Part shown: positions 24,244 through 30,974 of the stretch, piece after piece
How the letters are laid out: each line of letters starts with the position of its first letter
How positions within the stretch are numbered: the first letter of the stretch is position 1
Origin: SVTX01 sp045542075
Lineage (GTDB): Bacteria; Bacillota; Clostridia; Oscillospirales; CAG-272
NCBI GenBank assembly: GCA_045542075.1
Contig: JAZQKI010000033.1
Location: 1-33,108 of the forward strand
Reading direction: 5' to 3'
Length of the DNA stretch: 33,108 nt
Position numbers and translations under genes: made by a program
Notes under the pieces: generated by a model
The model's database searches: none
The model's input: only the letters and a program-made list of their open reading frames with translations
Told to the model about the DNA's origin: nothing

Positions 24244-25269
24244 TCATATAGTGCATATCAGCTTTTCCAGAACGGAGTATCCGTTGGAGAAGGATTTTAT
24301 CTCAAGGTCGGCGGATCTGCATCTCTCAAGCATGACCTTAAGGCGGTCTACTCCGCGTCTTGAGCGCAGGGTAAGAGAGACCTTGTATTCATGAATATTA
24401 AGTATCTCGGATATTTCTCGCGAGGTAAGACCGTCATTTGCCAGCAGCTCGACCGAGAGGGAATTGCTGACATAGGAGATTATCTCGCCCATTATGACTA
24501 ATGGCTCAACACGTCTGAATTTCATGTCTCCGAACACGGCGAGAGCTACCTCGCGGTTGCCTGCGGCGAGTGCGTTTGAAAGAGCAAACGTGTCATATTC
24601 CGCAGAGGGGACGGAGGCTCTTGCGACGTCACTTGGCGATACGGTATCTCTGCCCTGAGATAAGACGTAAAAGGAGATCTTATCGGTCTCGGAGGAGAGA
24701 TTGAACATATCTCTGCCGCAGCGCTCTATGGTGAGCGAGCAGATCTCGGGGGATGCGTTGACTCCGTTGTGAGCATAATGCTTTCCTACCCAGGAGACAA
24801 GTCGGGCAGGGGAGACCTTTTCAAAATATACGGGTGTCAGAACCTCCGAAAGTGCGGCGAGCCGCTTGCCCGGGCTTTTGAGGGATCTTCCGTAGTCAAA
24901 GCGGTCGGAGGGCACTGAGATTATTACGGTGTTATAGTCGTATTCGTCAAGAGCGGCAAGCGTTTCGCACAAGGCGTCGATCTCGCTCTGATGCATTGCG
25001 TTCAGGTCAAGTCCCGTTACGGTGATAAGCTTTCTGTCCGCCATCATAGGCGCGGGCATTATCACGTCGAGAAGTGCGCTTGGTGAGTAGGAGAGAGAGT
25101 CGAGCATAAATTCATTAAACATAGACAGTGTGCTGTCCGGCGATATAGCTGCTCTTGCGGCGGCGAGAGCGTGAGTCTTGAGATAGTCCTCCTCGCCGAA
25201 CAAAAGGTATGCTTTTGCGGGTGAAGATTTTATTTCTCGGCGAAAATCTGCTTCTTTAATGATATTCAT
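24244..25269 (-). CDS. holA: DNA polymerase III subunit delta
   Basis: Clamp-loader subunit that opens the beta clamp. The 341-residue product fits the family length and pattern: AYLLFGEEDYLKTHALAAAR at the N-terminus, an SYSPSALLDVIMPAPMMADRKLITV strand-helix region, SPARLVSWVGKHYAHNGV, ERCGRDMFNLSSETDKIS, and the C-terminal helical collar with NDGLTSREISEILNIHEYKVSL. Sequence identity in this family is low, so the call rests on overall pattern. AGGGGGAG precedes the ATG, and a near-consensus promoter lies at 25300-25328. A MATE gene is divergent. Confidence 0.88.
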   Translation of the reverse strand: MNIIKEADFRREIKSSPAKAYLLFGEEDYLKTHALAAARAAISPDSTLSMFNEFMLDSLSYSPSALLDVIMPAPMMADRKLITVTGLDLNAMHQSEIDALCETLAALDEYDYNTVIISVPSDRFDYGRSLKSPGKRLAALSEVLTPVYFEKVSPARLVSWVGKHYAHNGVNASPEICSLTIERCGRDMFNLSSETDKISFYVLSQGRDTVSPSDVARASVPSAEYDTFALSNALAAGNREVALAVFGDMKFRRVEPLVIMGEIISYVSNSLSVELLANDGLTSREISEILNIHEYKVSLTLRSRRGVDRLKVMLERCRSADLEIKSFSNGYSVLEKLICTI

Positions 25270-25299
25270 ACGGCTCCCCCTTTCCTCGGTATATATATA

Positions 25300-25328
25300 A
25301 TTATAACATTTTCAACCCCACTCGTCAA
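25300..25328 (-). promoter_or_regulatory. Sigma-A promoter of holA
   Basis: Minus strand TTGACG (25328-25323) and perfect TATAAT (25305-25300), 17-base spacer, about 30 bases before the start codon. Confidence 0.82.
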
Positions 25329-25342
25329 GTGCGATTTTATAC

Positions 25343-25371
25343 TTGACTTTGAGTGTGATTTGTGGTAGTAT
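25343..25371 (+). promoter_or_regulatory. Candidate sigma-A promoter of the MATE gene
   Basis: TTGACT (25343-25348) and TAGTAT (25366-25371), 17-base spacer, 32 bases before the ATG. Its -35 lies 15 bases from the divergent holA -35, so polymerase at one may interfere with the other. Confidence 0.6.
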
Positions 25372-25403
25372 AGTAATGTTTATGTAGAAAAACGGAGAGA
25401 AAA

Positions 25404-26783
25404 ATGGCACAGACAGAGCTTTTGGAAAGAAAAGAAAATAAAATGGGCACGCAGCCAATATGGAAGCTGATAGCGACGCTGTCGCTTCCTATGGTCGCGT
25501 CAATGATAATTCAGGCTCTCTACAACGTTGTAGACAGCCTTTTCGTTGCGAGCATATCCCCCGAGCAGCTTGAGTTTAACGCGGTCAATCTGTCGTTTGC
25601 GGCGCAGAACTTTATTATTGCCGTCGCGACGGGAACGGGCGTTGGTATCAACGCGCTGCTTTCAAAGAGTCTTGGCGAAAAGGACCACGAAAAAGCAAAA
25701 AAAATAGCTAACAACGGCGTATTTTTGGCGCTCTGCAGCTATATTTTGTTTCTTATTCTCGGCTTTACGCTTATTGAACCGTACATGAGAATAATGACGG
25801 ACAACGAGCAGGTGATAGAATTTGGCAAGCAGTACTTATTTATCTGCTATGTAGGCTCATTTGGAGTTTTCGGACAGATAGTTATGGAGAGGCTGATGAT
25901 CTCCACGGGAAAGACGTATCTTTCAATGGTGACGCAGGCGACGGGTGCGATAATTAACATAATTTTTGACCCTATATTTATTTTCGGACTCGGAATGGGG
26001 GTTCGCGGAGCGGCGCTCGCAACCGTGCTTGGTCAGATTGTAGGATTTATTGTGGGTGTGATTCTGCACGTCAGATTCAACCGCGAGGTCGAGCTTTCTT
26101 TCAAGGGCTTCAGACCCGACGGAAAGATCATAGGACGCATATATGCCATAGGTATCCCCTCAATAGTGATGGCGTCTATCGGATCCATTATGAACGTTAT
26201 TTTCAACAATATCCTTTATTCCTTCGGCGCGCCCATAGGAGTTTACGCGCAGAATGCGTTTGGCGCATACTTCAAGCTTCAGAGCTTTGTGCTTATGCCG
26301 ATATTTGGTCTTAATAACGGACTTGTTCCGCTTATTGCTTTCAACTACGGCGCGCAAAAGCGAAGGAGAATGACGAGCGCCATACTTATCGGCGGCGCGG
26401 CGGCGGTTGTATATATGTTTATAGGCCTTGCGGTGTTTGAGATCTTCCCTGAGCCGCTTGTAAGAATGTTTATTGAGAATGAGGCGGCGGTAGCTATTGC
26501 CGTGCAGACCATGAGAATTGCCGCGCTGTCGTTTGTGTTTGCGGGAATTTGTATAGTTATGGGCTCGGTATTTCAAGCGCTGGGAAAGAGTATCTTTTCG
26601 ATGTTTACCTCTATCGCGCGTCAACTTGTGGTGCTTATTCCCGTGGCGTATTTGCTTGCGAGGACGGGAGATGTGAATCTTGTTTGGTGGGCGTTTCCGA
26701 TAGCGGAGATAATGTCGCTTGTGATGTCTGTGATATTTTTTGCTGTTGTTTACAGACGTGTTATTTCTAAAATTCCGGAATAG
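25404..26783 (+). CDS. MATE family efflux transporter
   Basis: Membrane exporter of the multidrug and toxin extrusion type, driven by a sodium or proton gradient. The 459-residue product has about twelve hydrophobic segments in two similar halves; the first half begins with PIWKLIATLSLPMVASMIIQALYNVVDSLFVA, the typical MATE opening, and continues with TGTGVGINALLSKSLGEKDHEKA; the second half opens with IYAIGIPSIVMASIGSIMNVIFN, and contains FGLNNGLVPLIAFNYGAQKRRR. GGAGAG precedes the ATG. Substrate cannot be told from sequence. The gene stands alone; a structured repeat begins ten bases after its stop. Confidence 0.94.
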   Translation: MAQTELLERKENKMGTQPIWKLIATLSLPMVASMIIQALYNVVDSLFVASISPEQLEFNAVNLSFAAQNFIIAVATGTGVGINALLSKSLGEKDHEKAKKIANNGVFLALCSYILFLILGFTLIEPYMRIMTDNEQVIEFGKQYLFICYVGSFGVFGQIVMERLMISTGKTYLSMVTQATGAIINIIFDPIFIFGLGMGVRGAALATVLGQIVGFIVGVILHVRFNREVELSFKGFRPDGKIIGRIYAIGIPSIVMASIGSIMNVIFNNILYSFGAPIGVYAQNAFGAYFKLQSFVLMPIFGLNNGLVPLIAFNYGAQKRRRMTSAILIGGAAAVVYMFIGLAVFEIFPEPLVRMFIENEAAVAIAVQTMRIAALSFVFAGICIVMGSVFQALGKSIFSMFTSIARQLVVLIPVAYLLARTGDVNLVWWAFPIAEIMSLVMSVIFFAVVYRRVISKIPE

Positions 26784-26792
26784 TTTTTATAT

Positions 26793-26947
26793 GTTACTTT
26801 GGCAACAGCGCCAAAGTAACCAAAACGCCGTTTAAGGAGAGGAAATGTCCTAATTTCACTCCCGTGAAATTTGTTTTCGCACGCGAAAACAACGGACGAC
26901 TCCCCCTCTCCTTAAAAAACCACACCCCCTGTGTGCCTGCGGCACAC
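26793..26947 (+). repeat. Structured repeat, locus 2 left arm (long form)
   Basis: Terminal hairpin GTTACTTTGGC (26793-26803) with GCCAAAGTAAC (26810-26820); CAAAACGCCG spacer; outer stem TTTAAGGAGAGG (26831-26842) with CCTCTCCTTAAA (26905-26916), perfect; inner stem GTCC/GGAC (26847-26850, 26894-26897); hairpins AATTTCAC/GTGAAATT (26852-26859, 26864-26871) and GTTTTCGC/GCGAAAAC (26873-26880, 26883-26890); then GTGTGCC/GGCACAC (26931-26937, 26941-26947). The stretch 26948-27014 between arms shows nothing definite. Confidence 0.85.
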
Positions 26948-27014
26948 GATAGCGCAATAGTTGCTTGCATACACCATTTGTCAGACGAGGTTGCGTAGAA
27001 TGGTAGTCAAGAGT

Positions 27015-27083
27015 AAAGGGAGGAATCGTAACCTCCCTTTGCTTTTGCGTTGTGGGTCACTTTGACACCGTAGGAAAAGTGAC
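27015..27083 (-). repeat. Structured repeat, locus 2 right arm (short form)
   Basis: Minus strand: terminal hairpin GTCACTTT/AAAGTGAC (27083-27076 with 27063-27056), then a perfect nine-base stem AAAGGGAGG (27040-27032) with CCTCCCTTT (27023-27015) around loop TTACGATT. The loop differs by one base from TTGCGATT in the locus 1 short arm, while the stem is four pairs shorter. Confidence 0.75.
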
Positions 27084-27084
27084 A

Positions 27085-27117
27085 ATAAAAAACAAAGCCG
27101 CCGAAAAACCGGCGGCT
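27085..27117 (-). terminator. Terminator of the ogg-HAD operon
   Basis: AGCCGCCG (27117-27110, minus strand) pairs with CGGCGGCT (27103-27096) around a GTTTTT loop, followed on the minus strand by TTGTTTTTTATT. It lies 24 bases after the HAD gene. Confidence 0.85.
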
Positions 27118-27141
27118 ATTAATTTTAATAAATGTTAAAAA

Positions 27142-27804
27142 TCAGTTCCAAATAATTTTTCTTAATTCCTCAACCGTATCAATAACGTACGTCGCGCCTT
27201 CGCGCTCAAGCTCATCTCTGTCGCCGTATCCCCAGGTGACACCCACGGAGTGAATACCGCAGAGATTTGCGCCCTCAACGTCAAACTTCCGATCCCCTAC
27301 CATAAGGCAATATTTGTAATCGCTCTCGGGGATACCCGCAAGATTCAGCGAACGGCGAATTATCTCCTCCTTTGAGGAATGAGCCTCGCTCATATCCGCG
27401 CCGGAGATGGCGTTGAAATATTGATGAATATTGACGTCGCGCAAGACCTCCTCGGCAAAGACCTTCGGCTTTGACGTGCCGACGAGCGCCATTCCTCCGG
27501 ATTTTCTTATATCCGCAAGCAGGTCTGCTATGCCGCAGTATATGATATTTTCGTAAAGCCCCTTATCCTTATAATAAACTCTGTATTGGTCAACCGCTTC
27601 GATGGATTCCTCCTTTGTCAGCCCCATGTAATGCTCAAAGGAATAGTACAGCGGAGGGCCTATAAAGATCCCAAGCTCCACACCCTCGGGTATGGGCTTT
27701 TTCATTTGTTTCATAGCGTATCTGACGGAGTTTGTAATACCCTCGTAGGGGTCCGTCAAAGTGCCGTCAAGGTCAAAAACTATATATTTGTAATTCATCT
27801 GCAT
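27142..27804 (-). CDS. HAD family phosphatase, phosphoglycolate-phosphatase-like
   Basis: Magnesium-dependent phosphohydrolase of the HAD superfamily. Motif I is FDLDGTLTD near residues 9-17 (both aspartates present), motif II is the Thr/Ser in ALVGTSKP near residue 110, motif III lysine is in the SSKEEII region, and motif IV is VGDRKFDVEGA with the acidic pair. The cap between motifs I and II is the helical C1 type, as in Gph and related nucleotidases. Substrate is not determined by sequence. Two start codons, 27804 and 27798, both lie after AAGGA; the second has better spacing. It is the last gene of the ogg operon, 11 bases after the unknown gene. Confidence 0.93.
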   Translation of the reverse strand: MQMNYKYIVFDLDGTLTDPYEGITNSVRYAMKQMKKPIPEGVELGIFIGPPLYYSFEHYMGLTKEESIEAVDQYRVYYKDKGLYENIIYCGIADLLADIRKSGGMALVGTSKPKVFAEEVLRDVNIHQYFNAISGADMSEAHSSKEEIIRRSLNLAGIPESDYKYCLMVGDRKFDVEGANLCGIHSVGVTWGYGDRDELEREGATYVIDTVEELRKIIWN

Positions 27805-27815
27805 CTCATCCTTTT

Positions 27816-28310
27816 TTATCTGGTCATTTCAAAATTTACAGAGCCCGAGAAATCAGTAAATACGAATACGCCCTTGAGCGGTGTGAGAAATCTCGGCCAT
27901 CTGCCAATGGGCTTTTTGAGCTGCCTTATAAATTTATCATATTCACTCCGCATATCATCCGCGTCACCCGTGAGCGCAAACACACGGCGGTCGCTTACTT
28001 TTCCGTCGGATTGCTTTTCTCTGCTCGTGTAGCAGATGGTAAAGACTATTTTATCGTTGATAATGTCCTCGATTGCTTGCAATGTCTCGTCAAGACTCAG
28101 TCTTTTTCCGCCCGTTATATCCTCGAGACTTCCAAAGCACAGCAGTGTGCCATCCTCATAGACCGTGACCGTCAACGGATATATAGGCTGTTTTTCGTTG
28201 GGATACACCAATTCGCAAAAGTCCTCGCCTTTTGCTGTTTGATCAAATATTGCTCCGCCAAACGCGGGAAATTTTTTCTGTAGAGTTAATGCAAATTCCT
28301 CGGGCTTCAT
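27816..28310 (-). CDS. Conserved-looking protein of unknown function (DUF3786-like possibility)
   Basis: A 164-residue cytosolic protein with no signal peptide or membrane segment; I do not recognise it firmly. Visible features: an N-terminal helix KPEEFALTLQKKF, a strand-rich middle (PLTVTVYEDGTLLCFGSLEDITGG), a helix LDETLQAIEDIINDKIVFTICY, and a C-terminal WPRFLTPLKGVFVFTDFSGSVNFEM. No catalytic motif stands out. Its ATG overlaps the stop of ogg by four bases (ATGA), so translation is coupled, and the HAD gene follows after 11 bases. The fixed coupling suggests it is a real gene, but not what it does. Confidence 0.8.
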   Translation of the reverse strand: MKPEEFALTLQKKFPAFGGAIFDQTAKGEDFCELVYPNEKQPIYPLTVTVYEDGTLLCFGSLEDITGGKRLSLDETLQAIEDIINDKIVFTICYTSREKQSDGKVSDRRVFALTGDADDMRSEYDKFIRQLKKPIGRWPRFLTPLKGVFVFTDFSGSVNFEMTR

Positions 28311-29236
28311 TTCTGTTCTCCTTGATTATTCTGTAAATATCTTTCATAATAAAACAAATACTGCTGCGCCACGCCCGCGTATTCACCGAGGCTTTCGGGC
28401 GAAAACTCAGGATCGAAGTATTTTTCAAGCACCTTCTTTATCCATACGTCGACAGGGAAGGCATCAAGCCTTGAATGACCGAAAAGCAAGGCGCAGGACG
28501 CCACCTTTGGCCCCACTCCGCAAATTTTGCAAAGCTCGTCGAGTGCCTTTCGTGTCTCAATAGAGTCGAGCTCGTCAAGTCTTGTTTGTCCCGATAGGAC
28601 TCTGCTTGCCGCGTCATAGATATATTTCGCGCGGAAACCGACCTTCAGGTCGCGAAGTCCGTCAACTCCGAGGGCGGTTACCTTGTCGGGCGTTGGGAAG
28701 GAGTGAAGACCGCCCGTAACCTTGGCGTGCGCCTCGGATATGTGAGCTTCCATGCCGGCCGTGTCACATTCATGTCCGCATCTGGCGCAGAGCGAGGATA
28801 TGAGCGACTTGATTCGCGGGATGTTGTTGTTCTGCGAGATTATAAAAGAGCAAAGCGTTTCCCACGCGTCCTGCTTGAGTATGCGGATACCTGAGCTTTT
28901 GCTGACCGCATCGCGTAATGCGGGGTTTTGCGACAGTGACAAAATGCTGGAGTTTATCGCGGCGTAGTCCCGGTCAAGACCGAGATATTTCTTCCAGAGG
29001 CTATTGAACTCCTCCTCGTCCGTATTATATATGTAGAGATGGTTCCCGTCCTTCGCGACCGAGATTATCTTGCCGTGCGCCACACCCGAGAATTCACACT
29101 CGTGGCGGCTGCTTGCTACCCGTTCAAAGCGAAAGCTCTGACCGCAGTCAAACACAAGCTCGGGCGAAAAATATTCCACGTCGGAGAGGTGGACCGCGCT
29201 TATTTTGTTTTCTGTGAGAGTTTTATTAAAATTCAT
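28307..29236 (-). CDS. ogg: 8-oxoguanine DNA glycosylase, OGG1 type
   Basis: Bifunctional base-excision glycosylase/lyase that removes 8-oxoguanine. The 309-residue product has an N-terminal beta domain with FDCGQSFRFERV (the CGQ-F-RW pattern), the SFIISQNNNIPRIKSLI helix typical of OGG1 (Q-NN-I), and the helix-hairpin-helix GVGPKVASCALLF with the catalytic lysine at about residue 244 and the catalytic aspartate in AFPVDVWIKK at about 263. This is the eukaryote-like OGG1 branch, known in Clostridium. The frame is open upstream to a TTG at 29263, but the ATG at 29236, with AAAGG upstream, fits the family start better. It heads a three-gene operon. Confidence 0.94.
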   Translation of the reverse strand: MNFNKTLTENKISAVHLSDVEYFSPELVFDCGQSFRFERVASSRHECEFSGVAHGKIISVAKDGNHLYIYNTDEEEFNSLWKKYLGLDRDYAAINSSILSLSQNPALRDAVSKSSGIRILKQDAWETLCSFIISQNNNIPRIKSLISSLCARCGHECDTAGMEAHISEAHAKVTGGLHSFPTPDKVTALGVDGLRDLKVGFRAKYIYDAASRVLSGQTRLDELDSIETRKALDELCKICGVGPKVASCALLFGHSRLDAFPVDVWIKKVLEKYFDPEFSPESLGEYAGVAQQYLFYYERYLQNNQGEQK

Positions 29237-29257
29237 AAAATTGAAGACCTTTACCAC

Positions 29258-29287
29258 TTGCAAAATATACTGATTGTATGTTATAAT
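29258..29287 (+). promoter_or_regulatory. Sigma-A promoter of the DUF6062-like gene
   Basis: TTGCAA (29258-29263) and TATAAT (29282-29287), 18-base spacer. It places transcription start near 29294 and so excludes the in-frame ATG at 29274 as a start. Confidence 0.72.
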
Positions 29288-29339
29288 TTATTATAACACG
29301 CAACTAAGGGATAGTCAATCCCGCAAAGGAGTGAATTTT

Positions 29340-30038
29340 TTGGAACAGATATACACGATACCTGTCAACGAGGCGTTTGAGGCAGGAGCTGAGGACAAGT
29401 CCTGCGGATGTCCCTTTTGCAGACTTTACAATAAGCTTGAGGGCGACGAGCTTGATCTTATACTCGGCGCGTCAATGATGGAGCCCGACGTGCGCATAAA
29501 GACAAACAAGCAGGGATTTTGCCGCACGCATTACGATATGATGTTCGTCCGCAAGAACAGACTTGGCATGGCGTTGACTCTTGAGAGCCACCTTGACGAG
29601 CTGAAAAAAGAGATAAGAGACAAGGGGCTTGGCGGCGGACAGGGCAACAAGCCTATCAAGAGGATCTCGGAGCTTGAGGGGACGTGCTACGTTTGCTCGC
29701 GTATAGCGTTTAACTTTAACAATATGGTAGAGACTGCGGTGCTTTTGTGGGAGGATGATCCTGAGTTTGTCAAGAAGCTCAAAGCTCAGCCGTATTTTTG
29801 CCTGCCGCATTACAGACAGCTTTTGTCCTGCGGACAGAAGCGGCTTTCAAAAAAGCAGATGCAGGAGTTTTCAGCGCAATGCTCGCAGGTCGTTGAGAGT
29901 TATCTTGACGAGCTTTCGGGGGACGTTTCGTGGTTTTGTAAGAAGTTTGACTACCGATACGACGAGGAGCCGTGGTATAATTCCAAGGATTCTGTTGAGA
30001 GAGCGATTAAGTTTTTAAGAGCTGATTTGCATAAGTGA
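29340..30038 (+). CDS. DUF6062-like protein with two zinc-ribbon-like modules
   Basis: A 232-residue cytosolic protein. Two similar modules are visible: CGCPFC (about residues 22-27) later joined by FCRTH (about 62-66), and TCYVC (about 114-118) later joined by FCLPHY (about 151-156). The C-x2-C with C-x2-H spacing suggests two metal sites or an internal duplication. This Cys pattern matches my recollection of DUF6062 proteins from Clostridia; no reaction is known to me. AAAGGAG lies eight bases before a TTG at 29340, which I take as the start, because the promoter overlaps the upstream ATG. The gene is monocistronic; a structured repeat begins seven bases after its stop. Confidence 0.82.
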   Translation: MEQIYTIPVNEAFEAGAEDKSCGCPFCRLYNKLEGDELDLILGASMMEPDVRIKTNKQGFCRTHYDMMFVRKNRLGMALTLESHLDELKKEIRDKGLGGGQGNKPIKRISELEGTCYVCSRIAFNFNNMVETAVLLWEDDPEFVKKLKAQPYFCLPHYRQLLSCGQKRLSKKQMQEFSAQCSQVVESYLDELSGDVSWFCKKFDYRYDEEPWYNSKDSVERAIKFLRADLHK

Positions 30039-30045
30039 TTTCTCT

Positions 30046-30175
30046 GTTACTTTTTGGCACCAGCCCCAAAAAGTAACCAAAAAAGACCGTTCAAGGAGAG
30101 GGAGTGTCTTAATTTCACTTCCGTGAAATTTGTTTTCGCAAGCGAAAACACCAGACGACTCCCCCTCTCCTTGAA
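30046..30175 (+). repeat. Structured repeat, locus 3 left arm (long form)
   Basis: Terminal hairpin GTTACTTTTTGG (30046-30057) with CCAAAAAGTAAC (30066-30077); outer stem TTCAAGGAGAGG (30090-30101) with CCTCTCCTTGAA (30164-30175), perfect; inner stem GTCT/AGAC (30106-30109, 30153-30156); hairpins AATTTCAC/GTGAAATT (30111-30118, 30123-30130) and GTTTTCGC/GCGAAAAC (30132-30139, 30142-30149). It is close in sequence to the locus 2 left arm, with paired changes in two stems. The stretch 30176-30234 holds a GC-rich, partly self-complementary link between the arms. Confidence 0.87.
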
Positions 30176-30234
30176 AATCCTCACCCCCTGAGCGCGACCT
30201 GCACCAAAGGAGCGGCGCGCGGGGTTGGGGTATT

Positions 30235-30375
30235 CTTAAAGGGGAAGGGGGTCGGAAGATTTGAGGCGAGCAGAGTTGCGAAGCCAAAATGGCGAGCAAT
30301 TCGTCGAGACACAAATCAACGCCCATTCCCATTTAAGTGGCGTTTTGGATACTTTGCCGCTATTGGCAAAGTATC
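30235..30375 (-). repeat. Structured repeat, locus 3 right arm (long form, different inner module)
   Basis: Terminal hairpin GATACTTTGCC/GGCAAAGTATC (30348-30358, 30365-30375), perfect; outer stem 30235-30250 with 30322-30337, 14 of 16 paired; inner stem GATTTG/CAAATC (30258-30263, 30312-30317); hairpin TTGC/GCAA (30276-30279, 30296-30299) enclosing GCCA/TGGC. The interior differs from the other long arms. Its terminal hairpin ends 25 bases before the mnmM start codon, so it sits in or next to that gene's leader. Confidence 0.8.
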
Positions 30376-30399
30376 AAAAAAAAGAAAAGGAAAATAAAA

Positions 30400-30960
30400 A
30401 TGATAGATTTACTTGATTTACACAAACAATTTCTGCTAACGCATATAAAAGAAGGCGACGTGGTCGTAGACTTCACAATGGGCAACGGTCATGACACCGA
30501 ATTTCTCTCCAAAACCGTTGGAGAAAGCGGTCATGTATACGCCTTTGACATCCAGCAGTCAGCGGTGGACTCCACCCGCAGAAATCTCGAAGCCGCGGGC
30601 TGCCCCCAAAACTACACCCTTATATGTGACTCGCACCACAACGTAAAGAAATACGTTAACTGCAAGATACGCGGCGGTATGTTCAATCTCGGCTGGCTGC
30701 CCGGCGGGGACAAGTCCATAACCACTATGCGGGAGACGACAATGCCCGCAATAGAGGCGGCAATAGATCTGCTTGACACTGACGCGATACTCAACATAGC
30801 CGTCTACCCCGGCCATCCCGAGGGAGACGCAGAGGGCAAAATGATAGAAGAATATCTTTCGTCGCTCTCGCGCTTCAAGGTATGCGCCACCAAGGTCAAG
30901 ATAGTTAACTCCGAGACCTCGCCCTATTTCTTTATGATAGAAACCAAAAAGAAAGCTTGA
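30400..30960 (+). CDS. mnmM: SAM-dependent tRNA methyltransferase, MnmM (YtqB) type
   Basis: A 186-residue class I methyltransferase of the YtqB/rRNA_methylase family. B. subtilis YtqB has been reported as MnmM, which methylates nm5(s2)U34 to mnm5(s2)U34 in tRNA in bacteria lacking MnmC. Visible motifs: SAM motif I VVDFTMGNGHDTEFLS near residues 23-38, motif II acidic residue in YAFDIQQSAV, the family-specific MFNLGWLPGGDKSITT, and IAVYPGHPEGDAEG; PYFFMIE closes the fold. Length agrees with YtqB. AAAAGGA lies eight bases before the ATG at 30400; the longer open frame upstream runs into the repeat. MnmG, which acts earlier in the same pathway, is at 2433-4316. The carboxypeptidase gene starts 14 bases downstream. 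Confidence 0.88.
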   Translation: MIDLLDLHKQFLLTHIKEGDVVVDFTMGNGHDTEFLSKTVGESGHVYAFDIQQSAVDSTRRNLEAAGCPQNYTLICDSHHNVKKYVNCKIRGGMFNLGWLPGGDKSITTMRETTMPAIEAAIDLLDTDAILNIAVYPGHPEGDAEGKMIEEYLSSLSRFKVCATKVKIVNSETSPYFFMIETKKKA

Positions 30961-30974
30961 AAGGGAAGAAAAGA

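Noticed and set aside
24013..24394. Small plus-strand frames between tyrS and holA
   Set aside because: They read through the terminator and TTTTCCACA cluster into the antisense of holA, without ribosome sites.
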